NCBI GenBank assembly: GCA_964016875.1 | Contig: OZ024724.1 | Coordinates: forward strand, 12,876,501 to 12,940,500 | Direction of reading: 5' to 3' | DNA: 64,000 nt | Source of the DNA: Fallopia convolvulus | Lineage: Eukaryota; Streptophyta; Magnoliopsida; Caryophyllales; Polygonaceae | Shown: positions 11,701 to 22,754 of the stretch, in pieces | How the letters are laid out: each line of letters opens with the position of its first letter | Position numbering within the stretch: position 1 is the stretch's first letter | Notes under the pieces: model-generated | What the model was told of the DNA's origin: nothing | Databases searched by the model: none | Seen by the model: only the letters and a program-made list of their open reading frames with translations | Position numbers and translations under genes: made by a program

Positions 11701-13107
11701 CATGAAGCACTATCATTGGGGAATTATTGCTTACACGTATGAGAAACAAAACATAACATGTAGGACATCATGTACTAATGTTTAATCATTTATCCTTATA
11801 ATGCTTATCGTTATTGCATTGTTGGACATCACGATTTGAGAGTCAACTAAATTCATGCACAAATATACCCATGCATGTATAAATGCTTGAAGAGCCTAGT
11901 ACTAGGTTACACGAGTAAAAATTTCGAGCATAGTGCCTCGGTTTTCCAAATTAACACATGTACCTTCTCCTCGGCTTAGGGCTTCTAGGAAGTAAGGCCT
12001 TCCTCCTAAGCTACATCTTTTCTCATATTTTGAGCATATTTCTCGACGAGGAACTTTGTTCAAATTCAAGAGGGTCCAGGGATCTCTCAACTTGCTAGTG
12101 AGGTGAACGAATTGGAACTTGATGTAGGATTGCCACCCTCCACGAGATCAACATGAGATGGTTTTTCTCATTCATAGTGAAGAAAATAAGGTTTTATGGG
12201 TGCAAAAAGGTTGTTTATAGAGGATAGAAGCCAAAGGTAAAAGAGGACAAGATGAATGAAAGGTTACAGTGATTACTATAACTAAGAGTAAAGGGAAAAG
12301 GAAATATTTTTTGGAGGACAACTATTATTGAAAATAAATCACAAATTTGGTTATGAATGAATTAAATACTAAAAGCAGACCCATATTGCAAAGGAGTACA
12401 TATCTTATACATAAAAGAAAATTTCTATCTAGTAAGGATTATATTTTTATTTAAAAAAATAAATATTTGATAAAAGATAAATCCCATTAAAGAAAATAGG
12501 AATAATAAGATAAAAGATAAGAATATCAATGTAAGAGATTAAAATTATGGAAAAGGAATGAGGATAAGATAACAACACAAATTAATGATCAAGAGAATTA
12601 TGCAGATTTTGGATAATTTGTAAATATTGGGTATTCGGCCCTTTTGACCAGATCTAAGCTTAGAGAAAGCCTCAATCTACGAGTTCCTAGCAGAATGTCT
12701 AAACTACAAGAATAGATTAAAAGTGAGTGAGATGACATACTTTGGAGCTTTTGAGAGTCGGTGAGGCTTGATCCAAGCGGAAAAGGGTTAGCAATGGACA
12801 TGCCTTCACCTTTGATGCGTTTGATTTAGAAGGTGTCCCCTTACCCCCACAACGATCCCCTTGTTTCTCCATCAAAATTGGCAACTTTTAGGTTAGAAGT
12901 GTTTTAGTGGATTTTGAACCTTAGTTGAGATATTGTACTATGAGCTTTTTTGAAAACATGGAATGGGACAGACGAACTCGTTGCCTATATCAACCCAGTT
13001 GGTGGGATTAGGAGGATATCTTGTCGGGCTACTAAAAATGATAAGAGCAAAGGTTTTCTTTAACGAAAAAGAAGTGGACATCGAGTTCCTTTTCTTGAAA
13101 GTTTTCC
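11701..13107. other. No gene recognised
   Basis: Low-complexity AT-rich sequence with short frames only. Position suggests it may hold the decayed leader or LTR of the minus-strand gypsy relic, but I could not find a primer site, an LTR pair or any conserved domain. Confidence 0.4.
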
Positions 13108-13242
13108 ACCTATAGCACGATCTTAGGACGACCCTGGTTGCACAATATGAAGGTGGTCCCTTCAACTTTTCATCAAATGATAAAGTTCTCATTCAAAGAA
13201 AGGAAGGTGCAAATAAAGGCAGACCCAAATAGCAGTTTAATG
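13108..13242 (+). pseudogene. Gypsy protease/linker fragment on the plus strand
   Basis: The frame reads TYSTILGRPWLHNMKVVPST then FHQMIKFSFKE. This is the ILGRPWLH...AVPST..H signature after the active site of gypsy aspartic proteases. It is on the opposite strand to the gag-protease relic at 9998-11700, so it comes from a different insertion. Only about 45 codons are recognisable. The next 120 bp are open but unlike any protein I know, and element 1 interrupts the sequence at 13362. Confidence 0.55.
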
Positions 13243-13722
13243 ATGTGTGGGAGTTGTGAGGCTCAATTTTATGATTTACGATGGAAATGTGAATTTCCTT
13301 GCAAAAATTCTTGGTGTTTACCCGGAGTAGACAATCAACTTGCATTCCCCATTGGGGTTTTTGATGTCCGCTTTTTAGGTAGGTTTTTAGTGTCTAGATA
13401 GATTAGATTTAGTCGGTTTCCGTGCTTGAGTTTTATGCTTTTGAGTCTTTTTGCTTTAGTTTTCGTATTTCCTTGAGATTCGGAAGCTACGCACCTTTTG
13501 TGTCATTTTGTAGGAGTTTTGGAGCTTAGAAGAAGAGTTTAGAGCATTACAAAAGAAGACGGAGATGAAGCGCTCAAGTAAAGTCATTGAAGATCAAGTT
13601 TGAGCTTGGAAAGAGATAGAGAAATTCGTTACAAGAACATAGGAAAAAGAATCGAGTCAAATGGAGTTGTAACGAATCTTCTACGCAAGTTTTACTCAAG
13701 GTTGTTCGAACAAGCCCTCAGG

Positions 13723-13835
13723 AACGACCCCATGAGGGTCGTGAACGACCCTATTAGGGTCGTGCTAGACCCACCCAAAATTGTAAGCCTAAGGTTCGAC
13801 CCCAGGGGGGTCGAGAACGACCCTATGTGGGTCGA
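13723..13835. repeat. Array of four 19-bp hairpin units
   Basis: Each unit has a 7-bp stem and a 5-nt loop. The loops are CATGA (13724-13742), TATTA (13745-13763), CAGGG (13796-13814) and TATGT (13817-13835). Stems are ACGACCC/GGGTCGT in units 1 and 2, TCGACCC/GGGTCGA in unit 3, and ACGACCC/GGGTCGA in unit 4, where the last pair is lost. Loops vary while stems stay paired. The array is repeated in the 3' LTR (about 19885-19997), and similar hairpins occur in gag. Confidence 0.8.
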
Positions 13836-13945
13836 TCGGGGCGCCGACTCTCCCTTATTCTGAGATCTTTATGGATATATTCTATCTTTTATTTTAGGAA
13901 GTAGTTTTATCTTGTTTCCTAGTGTAATTAGGGCTCCTTTTTCTG

Positions 13946-13952
13946 TATAAAA
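13946..13952 (+). promoter_or_regulatory. LTR TATA box, element 1
   Basis: TATAAAA followed by a purine-rich AGGGGGCTAG, about 790 bp before the LTR end. It is the only good TATA box in this LTR and is conserved in the 3' LTR. Confidence 0.6.
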
Positions 13953-14740
13953 GGGGGCTAGACCTTCTAGTTCAAGGAGATCTTTTGCTAGCTTTTTGGT
14001 TTGGAGGTTATTTGGAGATTAAGAGGAAGACTTGGAGGACAAGTTGGAGAAATTTGTAAGACCTCTTTATTTTTATGATCATGTCTTCTTCTTTCTTTTC
14101 AATGTGTGAGTAATCTTCTTAGTTCTAGGGCTGGGTGAAAACCCAACACAAATCATGCATGTCTAAACTTGAATTCATGACTTGATTGCTTGAAGATCAT
14201 ATCTATCTATCTTGTGCTAAATACCTTTGCGAAAGTTGAGGCAATATCTTGCAATTAACCTAAAAGCGAAAGTGTAAAGTTGATTGCTTGATTAGATCTA
14301 AATAGAATTATTTGCGAAAGTTGATATTCCTAGGTTGAAGGATAGATAGAAAGTTGTTTAATTTGCGATAGTTGATTGAATAACTTGAATTGTTTGCGAC
14401 AGTTGACTTTTCTATGATCTAGATTGCATAATAGTTGTGAATTCTCGTTGAAAGCATGTATGGTTGTTGTTGTGGTAGCCCTAGCCCTAGGATTTGCCTT
14501 TAACATTTGATTTAAAACTCGTGATTTTGCTTCGATCTCGACCTCTAAAGTCGTGCTCGAACCTTTGCTTGCTTGTTGGTGTGATTGTGTGTTTGTGCCT
14601 CTTCGTGTTTGCTTTGCTTTTCCGTAGTTAATCAACCAAATCTTTGGCCCTAATCTCATTCCCGTGGACGAACCTGACTCCGCTATACTTAGTGGGGTCT
14701 TGAATATAAATTTATTTGTTCAAGAAACCCTTCAACAAAT

Positions 14741-14758
14741 TGGCGCCGTTGCCGGGGA
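14741..14758 (+). promoter_or_regulatory. Primer-binding site, element 1
   Basis: TGGCGCCGTTGCCGGGGA lies three bases after the LTR end. This is the Athila-type site, complementary to the 3' end of a plant tRNA (tRNA-Asp in published Athila elements). Confidence 0.85.
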
Positions 14759-14860
14759 GTGAGCAATAGTGCCTAGTTTAGTTGATATTTGGGGTTTGGG
14801 ACTAGCCCTTACCCCTTTGTTTTTATTTAATTTTGTTTTCATTGTTTTTGTTCGCAGTAT

Positions 14861-17666
14861 ATGCCATCTCATTTTTCCCGAAGAACTCTTGAGATTGACT
14901 ACTACAGCGAACCTGAGAGGTCCTTCCACAATCGTTTGAGAGAACAACGAGCAATGGCCGACGCTGAGGCAATGGCTCAACAAATGGAGGAACTCCGCAC
15001 TCAGATGCAGCGCTGGCAAGCGAAACGAGACGCTTCGGATGCAGCTACACCGCGATTTCAGGAGCAACTAAATGCTATCCCAAGGAATGCCAAGATATAC
15101 ATGCACCCAGAACTGAGGGTGCCCGAATCGGCGATAGTGCTCCCGGAGATCGACCGCACTTTTGAGATTAAATCTCACTTCATATCCTTAATAAAGCGTT
15201 CTCAATTTGAGGGGAAACCCACTGAATGCCCAATGGAGCATATTAAGAACTTTACTGATTTATGTGACACTATTGTTGCTGACAGTGTCTCGTTTGAATA
15301 TGTTCTCTTGAAGGCATTTAAGTGGTCTCTTGTAGGAAAAGCTTTAAGTTGGTTGGAGAGTTTGCCACCGAGGTCAATTACAACGTGGAAGGCTTTGTAT
15401 GATTTATTCATGACCAAGTTCTTTCCACCAGCAAAAACAACGGAGCTTAGGAAGCGCATCACTTCCTACCATCAACTTCCAAACGAGACGCTTCTGGAGA
15501 CATGGGAACGATTCCAAGAGCTTCTACGCCAATGCCCTACTCATGGGCAACCTCCCTATGTTCTCCAAGAGATATTCTTTCAAGGCATTAATGCGGCTAC
15601 CAAGGATCGCATTAACCTTCACACCGATTGCGGGTTCATTGAGATGGATCCCGATCAAGCATGGGCGCTATTGAACAAGCTAACCATCTATGATGCCATG
15701 TATGGAACCCAACAAACTAAGCCCGCAGAGAGGAGGTTGTATGAACCATAATCCGAGGTGGTTGATCGGGATGTGAAAGTCCAATTCTTGCAAGATGAAA
15801 TCAATCGTCTGAAAAAGCAAGTAAGTTACTTTAATTCTTCTTCATCTTGTCAAGAATGTGGGTCTTCCGCCCCATACTACTTCCAATTGCACTAACTTGC
15901 AGCAAGTGCGAGCCGCTGAGGCTTATGAGGAGGTGAATTACATGAGAGGTTCCTTTAGGAATCAAAACAATTATGCAGGGAGGAACAATGCTCAATCATC
16001 TTGGGGCAATTCCAATTATGACCAATACAAGCAACCCCAACAAGAGCAACGTCCCCCTCCCTACCGTCCTCCGAGCTATCAAGAGCCACCCTCATGGGTT
16101 CAAGGGCTGCAAGAAGGAATCAATGGCGTCCGAACTGAGATCAACGGAGTTCATAACAAGATCAATGATGTCCAAGTCGATCTTACCACTCAAATGAAAG
16201 GTGTTCATGCGAGGTTTGGAGAATTTGACTCATGGAGAAAGAACATCGATTCCCAACTTGGACAACTGGCTACTCAGATCCAGAGACCTCATGGACAACT
16301 CCCGGGCCGTCTCGAAGAGAATCCTAGAGTCCAAGCAAGCAATGGTGAAGTCCGAGCCATGAATTTAAGGAGTGGCAAAGCTTTGCCCGAGCCAACCAAG
16401 CAAAAAGAGAAGGAGCAAGCCTCAGGACCGACCCCCTTAAGGTCGTGCAAGACCCCCTTAGGGTCGTGCAAGACCCCCTCAAGGGTCGTTCCTGAGGAGG
16501 CTAATAATGAAGAAGAAGAGGCGATCGACCCTCCAAGGGTCGAGCTCGACCACCCTTCGCCAGGTAAGTCTTCTAACCCTTCTCTTTCCATTCCATCTTC
16601 ATCTAAGGTACTTCCTTTCCCTTCTAAGAAACCCAAGGACCCGACGGAAGGTAAGTTTAAGCGCTTTGTTAAGTTGCTTCAAGGTTTAAACCTTTCCATT
16701 CCTTTCGCTGATGCTTTGAATGAAATGCCTGCTTATACTAAATTCTTGAAGGAGATTTTATCTAGGAAGCGATCAATCTCAGAGTTGCATAATGAGGTCC
16801 ATTCCATAAAGCTCCCTGAAAAGCTAGGCGATCCCGGTAAGTTTGCTATTACAATTGGTATTGGAGCTTACCGTTTCAAAGCTTTGTGTGATCTAGGTGC
16901 TAGTGCAAGCTTGCTTCCACTTTCAATTTGGTCCAAGACCAACATGGGACCACTAGAGCTTATTAATATGAATCTTTACATGGCGGACGGATCTCGTGTA
17001 AAGGCAACCGGAGTCGTTGAGGATGTTCTAGTTAAAGTTGGCAAATATGTCCCAAACGACTTCATTGTTCTAGACATGCCAGAGGACTCTGTGGTGCCAA
17101 TCATACTTGGAAGACCATTCTTAGCCACCGCAGGGGCAAAAATTGATGTTAGGAAGGGGCTCCTCACATTTGATATTGGGGAGGAGAAGGTCGAGTTCCG
17201 TTTCAATCCCGATGTGAATGAGCCCACGGTCGTTAAAAGCATCAACGAGAAGCATACCGACCCCCCATGGTGGGTCGGTACCGACCATTCTCTGAAAAAC
17301 CACATCGATGTGGGTGATAGGCACGATACCGAGGCATTCCTTGATTCAGTGAGGTCGATAACGACCCACATACCCTTGGTAACGACTCCTCCTCAAAATA
17401 ACAAAGGTAAGTCTCCTTGCTCTGATCTATTTGATTCTGGTCATGATCCATTCTTTCATCCTTCTTTTACAAATCCTACTATTGAGCATACTGTGAAAGA
17501 GTCGAAGCGTCCTTGGTTTTCGGATTTTTCTAACCCTAATGTAGGACTTCCAAGCATACTTGTGGATGATAGAGGACCGAATGTCCTAGAGAGAAGCTTT
17601 GAAGCTTTTCCATCTAAGTATGGGGTTTCCCATGATCCCGACAACGCTGGATGGAAGCCGCCCTGA
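14861..17666 (+). pseudogene. gag-protease of element 1, one stop and one frameshift
   Basis: The capsid-type polyprotein starts at ATG 14861. Residues about 100-240 are a Retrotrans_gag domain (WLESLPPRSITTWKALYDLF, then FFPPAKTTELRKRI). A TAA at 15749-15751 breaks the frame, and one extra base inside the zinc knuckle (about 15870) shifts it. The new frame runs to 17666. It has a Gln/Pro-rich linker, a variable segment with GGGTCGT hairpins (16434-16543), and an aspartic protease with DLGAS at 16890 and ILGRPFLAT at about 17103. DLGAS in place of DTGA/DSGA is normal for Athila. The frame stops after the protease, with no RT. Element 2 is homologous across the whole length. Confidence 0.85.
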
Positions 17667-19523
17667 TGAGCTAAGGTAAGTCGTCAAGCTAATGACGTTA
17701 AACAAGCGCTTACGGGAGGCAACCCGGTCTTTAGACTAGATTTTTCTTTTGTTTTTGCTTTTTAGATTAGGTTCTTTTTCTAACCTTCCTTAGATTAGGA
17801 TAGAATATATATTTTTGGAAAGGAATTTTGTGGGATTTTTGCAGGGTCGTAAGCTTCAACCACTCCACCTTCACCATGATGAGCTCCACCTCCTTCCAAG
17901 CTTCCAAGAGTTCTTTGTGAGTTTTCTTCTTTTATCTCTTTACTTTTTCACATCATTTTTTCATGCATGGGGACATTGCATGATTTAAGTATGGGGTAGG
18001 GGAAGAAGAAATCTCACATGTTGTGTTTGCTTGAGTCTTTGTGTTAGTTGTTTGCTTTGCTTGTTTGCTTGTTGGTTTATTTTGTTAAAAAAAATAAAAT
18101 AAAAATTGAAAAATGTCGAAAAATACAAAAAATTATTACTTTTGTTTGTTTTAGGATAGAAGAATGATCCATCTTAGATGTCCTATGATGAGAATTAATT
18201 TTCATGCTTATCATATAATTCCTTTGGCATATTTGGATAGTATAGCCTAAGTCTTGAGAAATTGCTTTTAATTGTGAAAATTGACTTGTAATGAAATTGA
18301 GCATATGTGTCTTAAGTAGAAGTAATTGCAATCCAACAAAATTTTCACCTAGTGAGGAATTTTGGCCTTAAAGGGAGAACATCAAAAATCCCTCTTCTTT
18401 TTTGTTGTGTGATTTTATCTCTTTATGCATTTATCTCTTGTTGTTGATATGGTTATCTATTTCTTGAAGCCGCTATGACATCGTTCATGCATGTTAATTA
18501 TGATTAAGAACTTATTTTTCATAAGCCACTTTTTATCCTCTCTTTTACCTACCTTTACATTATCCTCTTTTTGAAGCCAATTTGAGCCTTAAGCCTTTTA
18601 TTTTTAGCTCCACAAAATTATTCCATAGCCAAGATAAGCTTGACCCTATCCGGGGATTAGGACTTAGTATTGGTTTGTGATAGTTTTGTTGAGTGAGATT
18701 GCTTGGTTCAAGTGTGGGGTAATTATGGGTTGGGAAAAGTAAAAAATCTTGCAGTTTGTCATGTAAAAGGAGTTTGGTTCCCTGAATGCACTTACAAAAG
18801 AGTTAAAAAAAAAAAGAAAGAAGAAAAAAAGATTGGTACCAACCTCCCATGAAAAAAAAAGAAAATCAAAAGGGAGAAAAATAAAGCAAAGTGTTGAAAG
18901 TGAAAGTGTGCATGAGCCAAATTTCCTTAGTATTTATAAGCAAGATAAGTTGGGATATCAAAAGGGGTTGAAGAAATAAGAGATAAGTGTGCATAATGTG
19001 AGAAAGAGTTTGGTATAATTTTTTGTGAGAATTTTGGTATTATGTGAGTTTTTAGGAGTCTTTGATTCCCGGATATTATTAGCACCACATAGCCAAAATA
19101 TTTCCACGCCTTATTGTCTTTACCAAGCCCCATTACAACCCGGCCGAATGGAGTCTTCTATGAAGATTTCATTGAGCCTAAGTTCTTATGATGATTGATG
19201 TATTTTGACTTCTCTAGGTAGAGAGATTGGTGATATAAGTCTCAATGATCAAGTTGATGTTGCATAAAGATTGAGTTGAGAGTTGATATTAATGGCCTAA
19301 ACACATGAGAGATGAGTGAAACACATTAAAATCCCTTGTGAGGTTGGATTGTGATTGTCTATGCTTGGGACTCGTACATATGTGATGACGTTAGAATTAC
19401 TTGTCTACTTTTTCACTTATGTTTAAAATGTTTTGACAAGGGATATGCTTGAAGATTGTGTTATTGGTCTTGATTTTGCATGATTATTGCTTGAGGACAA
19501 GCAAGTCTAAGTATGGGGTATTT
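17667..19523 (+). other. Element 1 non-coding 3' region
   Basis: 1.86 kb without a gene. Just after the protease stop is a block ending CTTACGGGAGGCAACCC (about 17708-17730), shared with element 2. Polypurine-like AAGTATGGGG copies occur at 17987 and 19509, with a variant AAGTGTGGGG at 18710. The part just before the 3' LTR (CTTGAGGACAAGCAAGTCTA and on) is also shared with element 2. The third ORF present in element 2 is missing here. Confidence 0.7.
19509..19523 (+). promoter_or_regulatory. Polypurine tract, element 1
   Basis: AAGTATGGGGTATTT directly before the 3' LTR start TGATGTCC at 19524. It is the plus-strand priming site and is identical in element 2. Confidence 0.7.
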
Positions 19524-20900
19524 TGATGTCCGCTTTTTAGGTAGGTTTTTAGTGTCTAGATAGATTAGATTTAGTTGGTTTCCGTGCTTGAGTTTTATGC
19601 TTTTGAGTCTTTTTGCTTTAGTTTTCGTATTTCCTTGAGATTCGGAAGCTACGCACCTTTTGTGTCATTTTGTAGGAGTTTTGGAGCTTAGAAGAAGAGT
19701 TTAGAGCACTACAAAAGAAGATGGAGATGAAGCGCTCAAGTAAAGTCATTGAAGATCAAGTTTGAGCTTGGAAAGAGATAGAGAAATTCGTTACAAGAAC
19801 ATAGGAAAAAGAATCGAGTCAAATGGAGTTGTAACGAATCTTCTACGCAAGTTTTACTCAAGGTTGTTCGAACAAGCCCTCAGGAACGACCCCATGAGGG
19901 TCGTGAACGACCCTATTAGGGTCGTGCTAGACCCACCCAAAATTGTAAGCCTAAGGTTCGACCCCAGGGGGGTCGAGAACGACCCTATGTGGGTCGATCG
20001 GGGCGCTGACTCTCCCTTATTCTGAGATCTTTATGGATATATTCTATCTTTTATTTTAGGAAGTAGTTTTATCTTGTTTCCTAGTGTAATTAGGGCTCCT
20101 TTTTCTGTATAAAAGGGGGCTAGACCTTCTAGTTCAAGGAGATCTTTTGCTAGCTTTTTGGTTTGGAGGTTATTTGGAGATTAAGAGGAAGACTTGGAGG
20201 ACAAGTTGGAGAAATTTGTAAGACCTCTTTATTTTTATGATCATGTCTTCTTCTTTCTTTTCAATGTGTGAGTAATCTTCTTAGATTCTAGGGCTGGGTG
20301 AAAACCCAACACAAATCATGCATGTCTAAACTTGAATTCATGACTTGATTGCTTGAAGATCATATCTATCTATCTTGTGCTAAATACCTTTGCGAAAGTT
20401 GAGGCAATATCTTGCAATTAACCTAAAAGCGAAAGTGTAAAGTTGATTGCTTGATTAGATCTAAATAGGATTATTTGCGAAAGTTGATATTCATAGGTTG
20501 AAGGATAGATAGAAAGTTGTTTAATTTGCGATAGTTGATTGAATAACTTGAATTGTTTGCGACAGTTGACTTTTCTATGATCTAGATTGCATGATAGTTG
20601 TGAATTCTCGTTGAAAGCATGTATGGTTGTTGTTGTGGTAGCCCTAGCCCTAGGATTTGCCTTTAACATTTGATTTAAAACTCGTGATTTTGCTTCGATC
20701 TCGACCCCTAAAGTCGTGCTCGAACCTTTGCTTGCTTGGTGGTGTGATTGTGTGTTTGTGCCTCTTCGTGTTTGCTTTGCTTTTTCGTAGTTTATCAACT
20801 AAATCTTTGGCCCTAATCTCATTCCCGTGGACGAACCTGACTCCGCTATACTCAGCGGGGTCTTGAATATAAATTTATTTGTTCAAAAAACCCTTCAACA
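19524..20900 (+). repeat. Element 1, 3' LTR
   Basis: 1377 bp, near-identical to 13362-14737. It ends CCCTTCAACA and is followed by GTTTC, the right-hand target duplication. Confidence 0.9.
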
Positions 20901-20904
20901 GTTT

Positions 20905-22135
20905 CATACAAAGGGTTTTCAATGCATGTCACATGCGACGACTTACAATACAAGAGTTCTAAAAATCTAAACCTTTAGTAGAAATTTAGAACCGAGGATA
21001 CAAGGAAAATAGGACCTTGTATACGTGGGTCTTAATTCCATGGATGGCGTTTCTTGTGATCGATATGATCCTTTCAAAGACCCTAATATTTTGGGCTTTC
21101 CATATGAAGTAGACCATTGCTCTGAGTGTTGATTTTCTCATCTTCTGCTCATGGGCAGGCCCTTGGTTGTTGGATGCTAGCTTAGCGGTTGCCTTTGTTA
21201 TGCTTGTTGCATTTCCCAAAAAATGCAGACAAGTCCGAATGCTGCTGTAAATCACTTGGCTGAAGTGCAGTCAAAGAATAGATGGTTGATGGTTTCCACC
21301 TCATGTTGGCACATTGGACATGTGGTGTCAATGTGGGGCAAGGAAGCGATGGATTCTATCTCGGCTCGGGAGACGACCAAGATCTTCGGGCCAAAGGACA
21401 AAGGCGTGCTTTAGCACCACACTTGGGTGCACACCACTTTGTGCTATAGAACTTCTGGTTCGTGCCTGTGCAAGGAATCATACACCCGGCCTACAAGAAT
21501 CTTGTCCTCCACCACCATCTCCTCGAGGGCATCAGTTGCTAGGTTGATTGAGCCCTCATTAGCAATCATTCTGTCCCAGACTGATATGAGTCGTTTGATA
21601 GGTGGTGAGTCCCGAGGATGGATGTCTTTAAGCCACAAGTTTTTTGTCCTAAAGTTTTGTTGATGTACCCACATAACCCACAACGCTTGTTGGTTATTGT
21701 GGATATCCCATAGAATCTTTTCCATAAAGGCATCGTTCCAATTTTCTAGATGTTTGAGTCCAAGGTCCCCCTCTGCCTTTGGAAGGCAAAGGTCGTCCCA
21801 AGCAACTCGGTTGCTTTTCCATAAGAAGGTCCAACACAACTTAGTTATAGATTCCAAAACGCCTTTTTCAATGGGGACGATTGAAAGCACCATGTTGGAA
21901 ACTCGCGCTGCCTCTATGATTTGGTTGCATTTAGTTCTAGAGACCCCGACAACATAGACTTTGGACTTAGCTGGATTGATTGCTAAACCATAGCAGCTTG
22001 AGAAGTCTTGCAAGGAACCCATAGTGATTTAGACTGACAGATTTCCCCTCGAGATAAGAGTATAATATCATCTACAAAAGCAAAGTGTGTGACTTTGAGT
22101 GCCTGGTATTGTTGGTGGAATTTGTAGTCGATGCT
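20905..22135 (-). pseudogene. LINE ORF2, 3' half (RT end and zf-RVT)
   Basis: The minus-strand frame starts at the insertion point 22135 with DYKFHQQY. The RT catalytic motif FAFVDDIILL follows (about 22076-22050), then the thumb (GLAINPAKSK) and a long frame to 21444 with KLCWTFLWKS. A zf-RVT zinc finger comes next (CPMCQ...HLFFDC, about 21310-21265), and the C-terminus ends near 20986. It has several frameshifts. In working LINEs this protein nicks DNA and copies the element RNA. The upstream half is at 52874-54655. Only about 80 bp of 3' flank are visible before element 1. Confidence 0.75.
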
Positions 22136-22754
22136 TGTTGAACAGAAAATTTCTTGGAAAAATTATAATCAATATTATATATGTACGTATGTACGTACGT
22201 ATGTATATATCTATTATGAAAGAGGCCTAATGTTAAAATATAAATATAAACCTAGCCTTAACTTGGAGCGGGCTAACATATATGAAAGGCACGCTAATTA
22301 AGCCATTAGTTTTCCACCACTCATGTAACATGTGTATGCTTGATTTAAAATCCATTTTGGATTTTGTTGCATACGTATATGAATATATATCTTCATGTAT
22401 CACTGTGATCTTAGGCCTGGGTAATATTTGGTCTACTAATATCTATATTTATGGATTTGGGCCTCCGTTTGTTTCTGGGCTAAAATTCAAAGCCCATGTT
22501 TTGTGAATATGAAGCGGTGGAACTGAGCTTTCTCCAGAAATTGTCATACTTGGTGGATGACTAAATGTAACGTTTGAGAGATTAATGGCCTGCTATAATT
22601 AGCTTAATTAAATGAGTTAATTATGTTTAAAAAAAAGAAACGCCTTGATCTCTGCTTGTGTTCCACGTTTGAGGCCATATATATGCATATGGACGGAAGG
22701 GGGTACACACAAAATACCACATAGGAGTTGCAGGATACAAGTATAGAAGGAGAG
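22136..22754 (+). repeat. Tat LTR copy C, first part
   Basis: It starts TGTTGAACAG, as the minus-strand LTR at 40040 does (TGTTGAACA). From about 22640 it follows the arm copies: an AACGCCTT motif, then GGGGG.ACACAC.AAA and GTTGCAGGATACAAGTATAG. Much of the first 450 bp is diverged. Element 2 interrupts it after GAGAG (22750-22754), and it resumes at 33766. Confidence 0.6.

Larger units (their letters stand above)
13362..14737 (+). repeat. Element 1, 5' LTR
   Basis: 1376 bp, starting TGATGTCCGC and ending CCCTTCAACA, directly before the primer site. It contains a TATAAAA promoter box (13946-13952), an array of four GGGTCGT hairpins (13723-13835) and an AT-rich leader. The open frame at 13600-13863 recurs identically in the 3' LTR and is a by-product of the hairpin array. 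Confidence 0.9.
13362..20900 (+). mobile_element. Element 1: Athila-type gag-protease LTR retrotransposon
   Basis: A complete LTR element of 7539 bp: 5' LTR 13362-14737, primer site, gag-protease frame, non-coding 3' region, polypurine tract and 3' LTR 19524-20900. The 5-bp flanks are GTTTT (13357-13361) and GTTTC (20901-20905), a duplication with one mismatch. There is no RT, RNase H or integrase, so it depends on a helper. The LTRs differ at only a few sites (for example one C/T near 13412 and a 1-bp insertion near 20285), so the insertion is recent. The DLGAS protease and the primer site point to the Athila clade. Confidence 0.9.

Noticed and set aside
13600..13863. 87-codon open frame repeated identically at 19762-20025
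   Set aside because: It lies wholly within the LTRs and consists of hairpin array and leader; identity reflects young LTRs, not a gene.
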